Source: a bacterium (GTDB lineage: Bacteria; Electryoneota; RPQS01). Taken from it: a DNA stretch of 18,019 nucleotides. The DNA lies in the NCBI GenBank assembly GCA_028711875.1, contig JAQTRJ010000008.1:1-18019 (forward strand). The letters run 5' to 3'. Of the stretch, positions 7,142-14,748 are shown piece after piece. The notes under the pieces are model-generated. The model made no database searches. It saw only the letters and a program-made list of their open reading frames with translations, and was not told the origin of the DNA. How positions within the stretch are numbered: position 1 is the first letter of the stretch; the number at the start of each line of letters is the position of its first letter. Made by a program: the position numbers and the translations under genes.

Positions 7142-8340
7142 CGGCGGGGCGGTCCTCCGGGTCCCATGCCCGGCATGGCGGTCGTCGTGTTGCTCGCCGT
7201 CGCCGTCAGCGTTCCCACCGCGAGCGAATCCCCCTCCCGAATCTCCCCGGTGAGCACTTCCGCATACGTTCCGTTGTTCAATCCGATCTGCGCCGTCCGC
7301 GGCTCAAGTCCGCCGCCGGCCGCCTTCATGAAGATCGTGCTGGGCGGAGCCTGGACTTCGCCCTTCACCCCCGTCGAATCGCGCGCGTCGCCCGCGGGTC
7401 GTTTTCCTTCCGCTTTTTTCGCGCCGCTCGCGCTCGCCGGACGAAACCGCAGCGCCGTCGCCGGGACCCGTAAAACGTTCTTACTGGACGCCGTCACGAT
7501 CGTCACGTTGGCTGTCATGCCCGGCCGCAGCTTCAGATCAGGATTGTCCACGTCAATAATCACGGGATAGGTCACCACGTTCTGATCCACCGTGGCCGCG
7601 TAGCGAATTTGCCGAATCGTGCCGCGGAACCTCTCATCGGGATAGCTGTCCACCGTGAATTCCGCGGCCATTCCTTCGCGCAGTCCGCCGATATCCGCTT
7701 CGTCAATGTTCGTTTCGATCTGCATCTGCCGCAGGTCTTGCGCAATCGTGAACAGCGTGGGGGCGGACAGCGACGCCGCCACCGTCTGTCCGACGTCCAC
7801 GCTGCGCGACACGACCACGCCGTCAATCGGCGACGTGATTACGGAATAGGCCAAATTCACCCGCGCCCGTTCGAGCGCCGCCCGCGCCTGCTGCACCGAC
7901 GCCTTGGCCACGTCCACCGCCGTCAGCGCGTTGTCGTAGTCCACCTGAGCCGCCAGCGACTTCCCGAACAAGTCGGTAATCCGCTCCAAATCGCGATTCG
8001 CCTGCGCCAGCGTCGCCTCCGCCTTCGCCAGCGCCGCTTCATTCTCCGACACCGCCGCCTGCAAAAACGTCGGATCGAGCCGCGCGATGACCTGTCCCTT
8101 CTTCACCGGCGAATTGAAGTCCACGAATATTTCCTTGATGATGGCCGAGACCTGCGAACCGACCTCGACCATCGTCACGGCATCGGCGGTCCCGGTGGCG
8201 GTCACAATCGTTTCGACATCGCCGCGATCGGCCACGCCCCAGCGGTACGGGGACTTCTCCGGCGATTTTCCGCAGCCGCCGAGAATCCAGACTGAAAGGG
8301 CGGCCACGGTCAATGCCCAGATGGAATTTCTTGCTGTCAT
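7138..8340 (-). CDS. MacA/HlyD-family periplasmic adaptor, lipoprotein
   Basis: 400 residues. The N-terminus carries a hydrophobic stretch and a lipobox (ILGGC, Cys23), so this adaptor is probably lipid-anchored, whereas E. coli MacA has a membrane helix. A barrel-sandwich half-motif with SQVSAIIKEIFVDFNSPVKKGQVIA is followed by an alpha-helical hairpin (about 95-165, heptad-like, Ala-rich). The second half-motif (VITSPIDGVVVSRSVDVGQTV) and beta-barrel segments (EADIGGLREGMAAEFTVDSYP) come next. The C-terminal part has a low-complexity insert (about 310-330, SGAKKAEGKRPAGD) and a Gly/Pro-rich tail. It should bridge the MacB-like pair to an outer-membrane channel. It is the first gene of the operon, 262 bases from the upstream transporter gene. 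No clear ribosome site is visible. Confidence 0.92.
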   Translation of the reverse strand: MTARNSIWALTVAALSVWILGGCGKSPEKSPYRWGVADRGDVETIVTATGTADAVTMVEVGSQVSAIIKEIFVDFNSPVKKGQVIARLDPTFLQAAVSENEAALAKAEATLAQANRDLERITDLFGKSLAAQVDYDNALTAVDVAKASVQQARAALERARVNLAYSVITSPIDGVVVSRSVDVGQTVAASLSAPTLFTIAQDLRQMQIETNIDEADIGGLREGMAAEFTVDSYPDERFRGTIRQIRYAATVDQNVVTYPVIIDVDNPDLKLRPGMTANVTIVTASSKNVLRVPATALRFRPASASGAKKAEGKRPAGDARDSTGVKGEVQAPPSTIFMKAAGGGLEPRTAQIGLNNGTYAEVLTGEIREGDSLAVGTLTATASNTTTAMPGMGPGGPPRR

Positions 8341-8602
8341 GGGTGTTTATAGGCTATGAAAAACGTAGTGATTACACTTGAGAAACCGTGGTGGAGTTCC
8401 CTGTATTCTCCTCTTTGACACCCAAATCCGTCCGAAGTTTAACCGACGGAAAGGCGGCGAAGAACCATGCTCTCCGCCGCCATCGCTTTTCACTTTTCTT
8501 CGCCGAGCCGGGTTCAGCGCAGCATATCTAACGGTTCCCGGTGGTGACTCTCCAGAGTCACCCCTCTCACCGCGCGTAACCCGGCCGGAATCTCCAATCA
8601 CG
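8341..8602. other. Intergenic region with three hairpins
   Basis: No credible gene. It holds TCCGTC/GACGGA (8427-8432 with 8445-8450), GGCGGCG/CGCCGCC (8453-8459 with 8475-8481) and the dispersed 9-2-9 palindrome (8543-8562). These lie between the stop of the POT-like transporter and the adaptor start. They could end transcription of the former and must precede any promoter of the latter, which I could not identify. Confidence 0.5.
8543..8562. repeat. 9-2-9 palindrome, third copy
   Basis: GGTGACTCTCCAGAGTCACC, preceded by CCCGGT as in the copies at 5011, 5125 and 15350. It lies about 40 bases downstream of the transporter stop codon in that gene's transcription direction. Confidence 0.9.
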
Positions 8603-10099
8603 TTAAGCGTTCATGTCCGACCAGCGCTTGGCCATCCGCGCAAAAATCACCAGCGCGATCACCGCGAGCACCCCGATGCAGGCGAACGGAATCCACACGT
8701 AGAGATGCGGCGAATAGGTGTTCCAGAGAAGCTGCGTCGCTTCCACGGCGTTCTTGCCGGTCAGTTCCTGCAGCTTGAGCACGGCTTCCGTGCGCGGCAC
8801 ATTCAGCAAACCGGACAACGCGTCGGGATCTCCGTTCCAAACCTTTCCTTCGCCGAGCGACGTATGCTCAAGCAGATATTTCTGCGCCAGCACCGCCTTC
8901 TCGCCGTAGTGTCCATACACATAGCCGGCCAGCCGCGACCCGACGTAGCCGCCGATTCCCACTGGAATGTTGACATAGCCCAAATACAATCCCTTCTTTC
9001 CCGGCGGCGCGATCAGCCCGAGATATTCGTTCTTCTTCGGCCCGGTCAGCATCTCACCCAGCGAAAAGAACAGCACTCCCAGCAGAAAAAACCAGCCTAC
9101 CGACGTCAGCCCCGCCACCAGAATCCCCACCGTCGCCACACACATCCCGATCACCATCGCTTCCAGCGTCCGTATCCGCCGCACCGCCCACGACACCGGA
9201 ATCATCAAGCACACGATCAGCAGCGAATTGAGCGCGAGCATGTTCTGCTGTAAGACCTGCCAGCCACGATCGGTTTCATGCGAAAGAAAATTCGGGAGCA
9301 GCGCCGAAATCGCCGAACTGTCCACCCAGTCGGTGATGAAATTCGGATGCAGATCCCAAAGCTGATACATCATCAGCCAGAAACACGACATGATCAGCAG
9401 CCAGGCAATCAGCCGCGGCTCGAAAATATTTTTGATCGTGCGCACGAATACGGCAAGCGGCCCTTCGGTCTTCGAGGCTCCCGACGGGAAATCCTTGAAC
9501 GTGAGCAGCCACAGATAATTGCAGGCCGTGATTCCCGCCGAGGTCAGGAAGATCGCCTTCCAGCCCAGTCCCACCTGCAGCACTCCCGCCAGCGGATGCG
9601 CGATGAATGCGCCGATGTTGACGATCCAGTAGAAGATTCCCCAGCCCACCGACGAGTTGGATTTGTCGAGATTCTGCGCCAGCGATCCTTGCAAGCCCGG
9701 CTTGAAAAACGCCGTCCCCGTGGCCAGCGTCATCACCGCTCCGAAAAATCCCCAGAACGTCCGCAAATACGCCATCATCACGAAGCCGAGAATATTCATC
9801 GTCACCGAAAACGCGATCGTCTTCTTGTAACCGTAGCGGTCGGCGTAGCCGCCGGTCACCATCGGCAGAATGGATTGGAACACGAACCACCACCCGAAGA
9901 TCTGTCCCTTCTGGGCGGCGGTAAAGTGCAAGCCGCCCGGATCGTCGGCCTGCATGATGTACACGGCCACCACCGCGCGAACGAGGAAGTAGGCCATGCG
10001 TTCGAACATCTCGATTCCGCACAGCATCCAGTAGCCCTGCCGGAATCCGAACATCGAAAATTCTTTTTTCGGCTCAGTGCTCACGGTTGCATTCGTCAC
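8603..10099 (-). CDS. POT/PTR2-like MFS transporter (proton-coupled oligopeptide type)
   Basis: 498 residues from a GTG start, with about twelve or more hydrophobic helices. The first helix carries GIEMFERMAYFLVRAVVAVYI, a form of the ExxERxxYY motif of proton-coupled peptide transporters. GGYADRYGYKKTI is the MFS loop 2-3 motif, and GTAFFKPGLQGSLAQNL corresponds to the POT helix-4 region. In the C-terminal half, LFFSLGEMLTGPKKNEYLGLIAPPGKKGLYLGY fits the family's later helices. A non-conserved hydrophilic segment (LLEHTSLGEGKVWNGDPDALSG) lies near the end. Peptide or amino-acid conjugate uptake is likely but unproven. The frame is open upstream to 10165, but those residues are encoded by a dispersed C-run/G-run hairpin. 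The GTG at 10097-10099 has AAAGGA eight bases upstream and is preferred. It resembles the transporter at 16671-18019. Confidence 0.88.
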   Translation of the reverse strand: MTNATVSTEPKKEFSMFGFRQGYWMLCGIEMFERMAYFLVRAVVAVYIMQADDPGGLHFTAAQKGQIFGWWFVFQSILPMVTGGYADRYGYKKTIAFSVTMNILGFVMMAYLRTFWGFFGAVMTLATGTAFFKPGLQGSLAQNLDKSNSSVGWGIFYWIVNIGAFIAHPLAGVLQVGLGWKAIFLTSAGITACNYLWLLTFKDFPSGASKTEGPLAVFVRTIKNIFEPRLIAWLLIMSCFWLMMYQLWDLHPNFITDWVDSSAISALLPNFLSHETDRGWQVLQQNMLALNSLLIVCLMIPVSWAVRRIRTLEAMVIGMCVATVGILVAGLTSVGWFFLLGVLFFSLGEMLTGPKKNEYLGLIAPPGKKGLYLGYVNIPVGIGGYVGSRLAGYVYGHYGEKAVLAQKYLLEHTSLGEGKVWNGDPDALSGLLNVPRTEAVLKLQELTGKNAVEATQLLWNTYSPHLYVWIPFACIGVLAVIALVIFARMAKRWSDMNA

Positions 10100-10113
10100 A
10101 GGCAAATTCCTTT
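10097..10113 (-). promoter_or_regulatory. Ribosome binding site deciding a GTG start
   Basis: On the minus strand AAAGGA (10108-10113) is eight bases before GTG (10097-10099). This excludes the longer reading frame, which would translate the hairpin repeat at 10134-10158. Confidence 0.65.
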
Positions 10114-10133
10114 GTATTCTTATCGTATCCTTT

Positions 10134-10175
10134 CCCCCCAAATCTCTGATTTGGGGGGAATACAAGGGGGGTTCT
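10134..10175. repeat. C-run/G-run hairpin repeat
   Basis: CCCCCCAAATC (10134-10144), loop TCT, GATTTGGGGGG (10148-10158), then AATACAAGGGGGG. The same structure is at 15765-15801, with a different loop (TTC) and AATAAAAGGGGGG after it. The trailing G-run can compete for the C-run. It lies about 35 bases upstream of the POT-like gene start. Confidence 0.9.
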
Positions 10176-10200
10176 TTTCCCGCTAACTTGAAGCTATGTC

Positions 10201-10273
10201 ATTCTGGACGTCACATATTCCCACACGCCGGAGCGTGCGGGCTAGTGATCGGAAAAGCGCGGGCGTCCAGAAT
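10201..10273. repeat. Inverted-repeat element with ATTCTGGACG ends, copy 1
   Basis: Perfect 10-base arms ATTCTGGACG (10201-10210) and CGTCCAGAAT (10264-10273). They enclose an inner hairpin, CCC-A-CACGC / GCGTG-C-GGG (10220-10228 with 10233-10241, one mismatch). The right arm ends three bases from the stop codon of the nitrilase-like gene. A related element is at 11210-11272. Confidence 0.8.
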
Positions 10274-10275
10274 CT

Positions 10276-11076
10276 CTACTCTTCCGGCTTCTGCAAATAA
10301 AATTCCGGCCGCATTCCTTTCAACAGATGATTGCGCGGCGTGGCCAGCTTGTTGTCGGCTTGAGTCGGATCAATTTCAATCACCCGGCATTCGGCTTTCT
10401 TCTCATCAAGCCGCGTCATCGTCTCGCCCTCGGGATTCACCACGACCGATCCGCCCGTGAAATGCAGTTTCCGTCCCGCGCGATGTTCGTGGCCGACGCG
10501 ATTGCCGGTCGCGATGAACACGCGATTCTCCAGCGCGCGCGTCACCATCGCCGCCTGACAATACGGCGCGACCAGATTCGACGGATGCGCGATGAGCTGC
10601 GCGCCTCTGAGCGTGAGCGTCCGCGCGGCTTCCGGATAGCGCCAGTCGAAACAGATCATCAGCCCGACCCGCGCGAAACCGAGATCGAACACCGGCAGCG
10701 GCAGATTGCCCGGCTCGAACCGTTCGAGTTCCGCATCGAACAAGTGCAGCTTCCGGTAGCGACCGAGCAGCCGATGCGGCCCACACAGAATCGCCGTGTT
10801 GAACACGTGCTTGCCTTCGCGTTCAGCCAGTCCCATCACCGCCCACGAGTTTCGGTCGCCGCAGAAATCGGCCAGCCAGCGCGTCGAGTCTCCGTATGGA
10901 ACCTCCTCGGCCAGATCGCGCACTTCCGCCGGATCGCGAAACTCATAGCCGGTCAGCGCGAGTTCCGGCATCACCCACAGATCCGCACTCAGCCCGTCCG
11001 TGAGCTGTTCGATCTCGCCGCGATTCTTCTCCTTATTCCCGAACGCCGGCGACGTCTGTATGATTCCGAGCCGCAT
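10276..11076 (-). CDS. Carbon-nitrogen hydrolase (nitrilase superfamily amidase)
   Basis: 266 residues. The Glu-Lys-Cys catalytic triad is present: Glu38 in MPELALTGY, Lys109 in GRYRKLHLF and Cys142 in LMICFDWRYPEAAR. The family's terminal features HPSNLV (164-169), ENRVFIATGNRVG and GGSVVVNPEGE also appear. These enzymes hydrolyse amides of small molecules (omega-amidase, N-carbamoyl and glutamine-amidase-like). The exact substrate cannot be set from sequence, but the short form fits aliphatic-amidase/Nit2-like members. I chose ATG at 11074-11076 because MRLGIIQTSP aligns with the usual beginning; a GTG three codons upstream (11083-11085) is possible. It stands alone, flanked on both sides by inverted-repeat elements of the same type. 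Confidence 0.9.
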   Translation of the reverse strand: MRLGIIQTSPAFGNKEKNRGEIEQLTDGLSADLWVMPELALTGYEFRDPAEVRDLAEEVPYGDSTRWLADFCGDRNSWAVMGLAEREGKHVFNTAILCGPHRLLGRYRKLHLFDAELERFEPGNLPLPVFDLGFARVGLMICFDWRYPEAARTLTLRGAQLIAHPSNLVAPYCQAAMVTRALENRVFIATGNRVGHEHRAGRKLHFTGGSVVVNPEGETMTRLDEKKAECRVIEIDPTQADNKLATPRNHLLKGMRPEFYLQKPEE

Positions 11077-11125
11077 AGCTATCACTTACTATGAAACCGC
11101 ATCCCTATTTATTGTCACTTGCGGT

Positions 11126-11161
11126 GTCGGCTCCTGAGCGAAGCGAAGGATCACAGCCGAC
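11126..11161. repeat. GTCGGCT/AGCCGAC inverted repeat around a dispersed-repeat core
   Basis: Arms GTCGGCT (11126-11132) and AGCCGAC (11155-11161) enclose CCTGAGCGAAGCGAAGGATC. This core resembles a short repeat I recall as common between genes in many environmental bacterial genomes. It is in the leader region of the nitrilase-like gene. Confidence 0.5.
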
Positions 11162-11209
11162 CTGTCACCAATCACCGTCATTCTGAACACCGCTTATTCT
11201 TTAACTGTC

Positions 11210-11272
11210 ATTCTGGACACGCGCCAATAGTCCTCGCAATCGAAAAATCACCGGCGGCGCGGCGTCCAGAAT
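11210..11272. repeat. Inverted-repeat element with ATTCTGGAC ends, copy 2
   Basis: Arms ATTCTGGAC (11210-11218) and GTCCAGAAT (11264-11272). The orientation and flanks match those at 10201-10273: TGTC before the left arm and CTCT plus CTTCCG after the right. It lies 17 bases beyond the stop of the propeller gene. A single arm-like ATTCTGAAC sits nearby at about 11180. Confidence 0.75.
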
Positions 11273-11288
11273 CTCTTCTGCTTCCGTA

Positions 11289-12722
11289 CTACCGTACCAG
11301 CAACACCTTGCGCGTCAACCGAGTTCCCTCGCCGGTCATCGAAACCAGATACACCCCGCTCGCGCAGTCTTCGGCATCCCACAATATGCGATGCGTCCCC
11401 GCCGGATGCACGGCATCCTCGATTCGCGCGGCTTCTCTTCCCAGAATATCGAAGGCTCGTATCGTCACATGCATCGTCTTCGGCACGGCGAATTCCAGCG
11501 TCGTCGCGGCATTGAACGGATTCGGATAAGCGGCAAGCGCATACGATGAAGGCAGGGCAACGACTTCCCCCTCACCATCCAATTCCGGCCCTGTCTTCAC
11601 TATCCAGAAATCGTTGAATCCCGCCCCAAACGATTGCGTTCTTCCCGCCAGTACATAGCACCCATCCGCAGTCCGCTGAATTGACCTGCATTCGACGCCC
11701 CCATGAAACATCCGGCTCCACAAGCTATCCCCATTCGAGTTTGTCTTCACCATCCAAAAGCCATTCCCGCCAAAACTCGCGAACCCTGCAAGCACATAAC
11801 CCCCGTCTGGCGTCTGGAGGACATCATAGCACTCTTCACTACTGTTGGACCCGAAGAGGCGTGACCACACGCTGTCCCCGTTGGAGTTCGTTTTCACCAT
11901 CCAGAAGTTCTTGTTATCGTACGTGAATCCCACTGCGATTCCCGCCAGCACGTACCCTCCATCCGATGTCTGCCGAACCGCCATACAATCTTGGTCAGAT
12001 CCCCTTCCGAATGTTCGGCTCCATTGCATGTTCCCACTGGCGTTGGTCTTCACCAGCCAAAAATCGCGTCCCCCGGCTCCGAAAGAATTTGTACTTCCCG
12101 CCAGCACATAACCCCCATCAGAGGTCTGTTGAGCGGAATAGCACCGTTCGTAGTTTCCTCCCCCAAAAGTCCGGCTCCAAAGACTATCACCGTTGGAGTT
12201 GGTCTTCACCAGCCAGAAATCCGAATTGCCGGATCCGTAAGATTCCGTACCCCCCGCCAGTAGATAGCCACCGTCGGAAGTTTGCTGAACAGCGTAACAT
12301 CGCTCATCGCTGCTTCCGCGAAAAGTCCGCCTCCATTGCTGGTTTCCGTTTGCATCTGTCTTGACCAGAGCAAAGTCGTCATTGCCGGAACCGTTTGCCT
12401 GCATATATCCCGCCAGCGCGAAACCTCCGTCTGCCGTAAGTTGGACGTCAAAACACTGGTCGTTATTGTACGTCCCGAACGTCCGGCTCCACATACTGTC
12501 CCCGGTGGCGCTCATTTTCACCAGCCAGAAATCGAACTCTGCTCCCCCAGGTGAATTCGTATATCCCGCCAGTACGAAACCCCCGTCTGAAGTCTGTCGA
12601 ACGGCATAACACTGATCATCATAATACCCCCCATACGTCCTACTCCACAAACTGTCCGGCGGCTGTGCCGCGGCTGTGATATATAGGGACAGGCAAACTA
12701 TAGCCGTCAGAACTACTCGCAT
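11289..12722 (-). CDS. Secreted seven-repeat (probable beta-propeller) protein with T9SS-type C-terminal sorting domain
   Basis: 477 residues. A signal peptide (MRVVLTAIVCLSLYITAAAQ) is followed by seven repeats of about 51 residues from about 25 to 380. The repeat consensus is W-S-R-T-F-G, about six variable residues, C-x-x-V-x-Q-T-x-D-G-G-Y-V-L-A-G, then S-x-G-x-x-x-F-W-x-V-K-T-N-x-N-G-D. Seven units of this size fit a seven-bladed propeller. Each repeat keeps one cysteine at the same place (DQC, DQC, ERC, ERC, QDC, EEC, VEC). After a linker comes a Por-type C-terminal domain of about 80 residues with YPNPFN (399-404), FDILGREA and WDAEDCASGVYLVSM, ending in TRKVLLVR. This domain is the usual type IX secretion signal in FCB bacteria. 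AGGAGA is six bases before the ATG. The role is unknown; surface adhesion or binding is a guess. Confidence 0.88.
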   Translation of the reverse strand: MRVVLTAIVCLSLYITAAAQPPDSLWSRTYGGYYDDQCYAVRQTSDGGFVLAGYTNSPGGAEFDFWLVKMSATGDSMWSRTFGTYNNDQCFDVQLTADGGFALAGYMQANGSGNDDFALVKTDANGNQQWRRTFRGSSDERCYAVQQTSDGGYLLAGGTESYGSGNSDFWLVKTNSNGDSLWSRTFGGGNYERCYSAQQTSDGGYVLAGSTNSFGAGGRDFWLVKTNASGNMQWSRTFGRGSDQDCMAVRQTSDGGYVLAGIAVGFTYDNKNFWMVKTNSNGDSVWSRLFGSNSSEECYDVLQTPDGGYVLAGFASFGGNGFWMVKTNSNGDSLWSRMFHGGVECRSIQRTADGCYVLAGRTQSFGAGFNDFWIVKTGPELDGEGEVVALPSSYALAAYPNPFNAATTLEFAVPKTMHVTIRAFDILGREAARIEDAVHPAGTHRILWDAEDCASGVYLVSMTGEGTRLTRKVLLVR

Positions 12723-12728
12723 TCTCGC

Positions 12729-12734
12729 TCTCCT
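12729..12734 (-). promoter_or_regulatory. Ribosome binding site of the propeller gene
   Basis: AGGAGA on the minus strand, six bases before the ATG at 12720-12722. It is one of the clearest Shine-Dalgarno sites in the window and confirms the start at the signal peptide. Confidence 0.7.
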
Positions 12735-12794
12735 GTTAGCGCTGCCATGCCGGTCTGGAGTCCGACTACGGCAATGAAGTTTCTAAGTCGCGGC

Positions 12795-12813
12795 GGCGGG
12801 TCGCCGACCCGCC
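12795..12813. repeat. GGCGGGTCG palindrome
   Basis: GGCGGGTCG (12795-12803), one base, CGACCCGCC (12805-12813). A smaller GGGTC/GACCC hairpin follows (12842-12846 with 12850-12854). Both share the GGGTCG/CGACCC core of the larger palindrome at 16021-16082. They lie downstream of the OPA transporter gene in its direction and upstream of the propeller gene. Confidence 0.6.
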
Positions 12814-12902
12814 CCGCTCACTATCTCCCCCGATTCCGGCAGGGTCAGCGACCCCGCGCGGCGAGCAATCACAAGGCCGTGTGAAACTACGATACGGCTG
12901 CG

Positions 12903-12944
12903 TTTCTTCTTTCTAATTTCTCATTTCTGATTTCTAATTTTCCC
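12903..12944 (-). repeat. Purine-rich period-7 tract abutting the OPA transporter stop
   Basis: On the minus strand, after TGA GGGA, the sequence runs AAATTAG, AAATCAG, AAATGAG, AAATTAG, AAAGAAG. Several units contain a stop triplet. Because the period is not a multiple of three, stops fall in more than one reading frame. Confidence 0.65.
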
Positions 12945-14309
12945 TCAGTCCGCCACCCCCGGCTCTTTCTTCGCTTCCACGAACGGAATCGAAATCTGCT
13001 TGTGCGACGCCGGGCGCGCATTCCACAGCAGCAGCATGAGAATTCCGCCGAGTAAACTGAAGCCGATAATCCCATAGGCCCAATTATTCCAGCCGTAGCG
13101 GTCGAGGAACCAGCCCAGGCCCCAGCCGACCACCCCGCCCGCGAGATACTGACAGCCGTCGAAGAGTCCCGCCGCCGACGCCGCCGCCTTCTTCCCGCCG
13201 AAATCCATCGAAGCCACGCCCGACAGCAGACTGTGCGTCCCCTGAATACACATCGAAACCAGCATGAACATCCAGATCGAAACGAACGGCCCCCAGTTCT
13301 GACTCAGATGCAGCCCGATCAGCGCCACCGCCTGCCCGAAATAAAAAAACGCCGCCACCGGAGGACGACGCGAACCGAAGACTCTGTCCGAAAGAATCCC
13401 CGCCATGAGTCCGCCGGCAATCGCCCCGATCGGCATTCCCACCGCCGTCAGCAGAAATTCCTTCGAGTTGAACGCGACGTGATGCACTTCGCGCATGAAG
13501 CTCGGGAACCACTGGTCAATGCCGTGCCTGACGAAGCCGGTGCAAAACTCGGCCAGCGCGATCAGCAGCATGGTCCGGTTGGTGAACACTTTTTTCAAAA
13601 TCCACGAGTACTGTACCTTGACATCCTTCTCTTCCTCCGAACCGTCGCCCGGATCGAGATGCGCGAAGCCCGCGTCGTCGGGCGCGTTGGCGATCCATTT
13701 ATAACCCCACAGCAAAACGACCAGCAGGAGCGCGGCGGGAATGAAATACACCCATTGCCAGCTCAGGTACGTCACAATCAGTCCGCCGATGGCCATGATC
13801 CCCAGCCGTCCCGACTGGATCATGACTCCGAAAATTCCCCCGAACACTCCCCGCTCGCGCACGTGGAACCAGCCCGCGTTGACCTTGACGATCGAGAGCG
13901 CGCCGAACGATTGAAAATAATTGTTCAGCATCCACAGCACGATCATCACCGTTAGCAGCACCGATCCCCCCTGCGCGATCATGCCTTCGATGGTCGGCGC
14001 GACTCCAAACAGAATCGTGAACAGCACGATGAACGATCCGCCGAACAGAATCGCTTTCCGGCCCCCGATCCGGTCTGCCGTCGGGCCGTTGAAGAAGACC
14101 GCCGCCGCATAGGTCCAGAATCCGGCGGAGACGATCATCCCCATCTGCTCTTTCGACCAGCCGAACGTCTCGCGCAGGATCGGATTGGCGATGGTGATGT
14201 TGTAGCGGCACATGTAATAGGCCGCATAGAGGAGGCCGAGCGAGATCCAATTCAGCGCGCGCCGCTTGCGGAATCCGGGCTGCTCCAGGTGGGATCGGTC
14301 GAAGGTCAT
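12945..14309 (-). CDS. MFS transporter, organophosphate:phosphate antiporter (OPA/GlpT-UhpC) type
   Basis: 454 residues with about twelve helices. The first helix region LGLLYAAYYMCRYNITIANPILRETFGWSKEQMGMI is the OPA pattern (aromatic YAAYYxxRYN, then a hydrophilic loop naming the next helix start). GPTADRIGGRKAILFGG is the MFS loop 2-3 motif. SIVKVNAGWFHVRERGVFGGIFG matches the helix 4-5 region of GlpT relatives. A charged central loop (ANAPDDAGFAHLDPGDGSEEEKDVKVQYSW) separates the two halves. GlpT-type proteins exchange phosphate esters with phosphate, but many environmental members have other substrates. ATG at 14307-14309 is chosen because the preceding region is non-coding. A candidate Bacteroidetes-type promoter lies at 14391-14420. 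The gene stands alone. Its stop is followed directly by a period-7 purine tract. Confidence 0.9.
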   Translation of the reverse strand: MTFDRSHLEQPGFRKRRALNWISLGLLYAAYYMCRYNITIANPILRETFGWSKEQMGMIVSAGFWTYAAAVFFNGPTADRIGGRKAILFGGSFIVLFTILFGVAPTIEGMIAQGGSVLLTVMIVLWMLNNYFQSFGALSIVKVNAGWFHVRERGVFGGIFGVMIQSGRLGIMAIGGLIVTYLSWQWVYFIPAALLLVVLLWGYKWIANAPDDAGFAHLDPGDGSEEEKDVKVQYSWILKKVFTNRTMLLIALAEFCTGFVRHGIDQWFPSFMREVHHVAFNSKEFLLTAVGMPIGAIAGGLMAGILSDRVFGSRRPPVAAFFYFGQAVALIGLHLSQNWGPFVSIWMFMLVSMCIQGTHSLLSGVASMDFGGKKAAASAAGLFDGCQYLAGGVVGWGLGWFLDRYGWNNWAYGIIGFSLLGGILMLLLWNARPASHKQISIPFVEAKKEPGVAD

Positions 14310-14376
14310 GTTATTCCGGCAAATAGGTGGGTGTTGCGGCCGCGGGGAGGGAAAATTCGGCCGCGCAGGACAAGGA

Positions 14377-14420
14377 CTATCTTGCTATATCAAAGATAGC
14401 AGCCGCCAAGTGAAAAGCAA
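14377..14420 (-). promoter_or_regulatory. Candidate Bacteroidetes-type promoter for the OPA transporter
   Basis: On the minus strand TTG (14418-14420) is followed after 19 bases by TATCTTTG (14391-14398). This agrees with the TTTG/TTG - N19 - TAnnTTTG layout described for Bacteroidetes housekeeping promoters. The -7 box overlaps a small inverted repeat, CTATCTT/AAGATAG (14377-14383 with 14393-14399), which could be an operator. The leader to the ATG would be about 75 bases. Confidence 0.35.
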
Positions 14421-14479
14421 CTCAATCAAGCCTGTATGGATAACTCCTTTCGTGAAGTGTCACCCAACATTGTGTTTTC

Positions 14480-14560
14480 GTAGGGGCCGCTTGCATCGCC
14501 CGCCCGTAGCCGCGCACGGCAGTGCGATCTTCCCGTAGCCGCGCACGGCAGTGCGTTTCT
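14480..14560 (+). repeat. Hairpin cluster, unit 0 (partial)
   Basis: GTAGGGGCCG head at 14480, then two copies of the small hairpin, each with GTAG in front: GTAG 14506-14509 with CGCAC-GGCA-GTGCG at 14513-14526, and GTAG 14535-14538 with the same hairpin at 14542-14555. ATCTTCCC links the pair. No coding potential. Confidence 0.85.
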
Positions 14561-14748
14561 GTAGGGGCCGATTGATCGCGCCCCCTTCTTCTTTCGTACC
14601 CGCCTCCCGTAGGGGCGGCCCTGTGTGGCCGCCCGCTGTAGATGCAAACGGCAGTTTGCCCGCAGGTGCGGATTAAGCGAAGGACTCCCCGCCGTAGCCG
14701 CGCACGGCAGTGCGATCTTCCCGTAGCCGCGCACGGCAGTGCGTTTCT
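14561..14748 (+). repeat. Hairpin cluster, unit 1 (188 bases)
   Basis: Six GTAG-led hairpins in order: GTAG 14561 with CGAT-TG-ATCG inside GGGGC/GCCCC; GTAG 14609 with GGGCGGCC (14613-14620) and GGCCGCCC (14627-14634); GTAG 14638 with GCAAAC-GGCA-GTTTGC (14644-14659), then CCGCA/TGCGG (14660-14671) without its own GTAG; GTAG 14694 with CGCAC-GGCA-GTGCG (14701-14714); GTAG 14723 with the same hairpin (14730-14743). All are on one strand. Confidence 0.88.

Noticed and set aside
10100..10165. 22-codon N-terminal extension of the POT-like transporter
   Set aside because: The extra residues (YSPQIRDLGG) are encoded by the dispersed C-run/G-run hairpin. A GTG with a good ribosome site lies downstream.
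10201..11272. Insertion sequence or composite transposon around the nitrilase gene
   Set aside because: No transposase, no target duplication seen, and the flanking elements are short non-coding inverted repeats. Kept only as a repeat observation.
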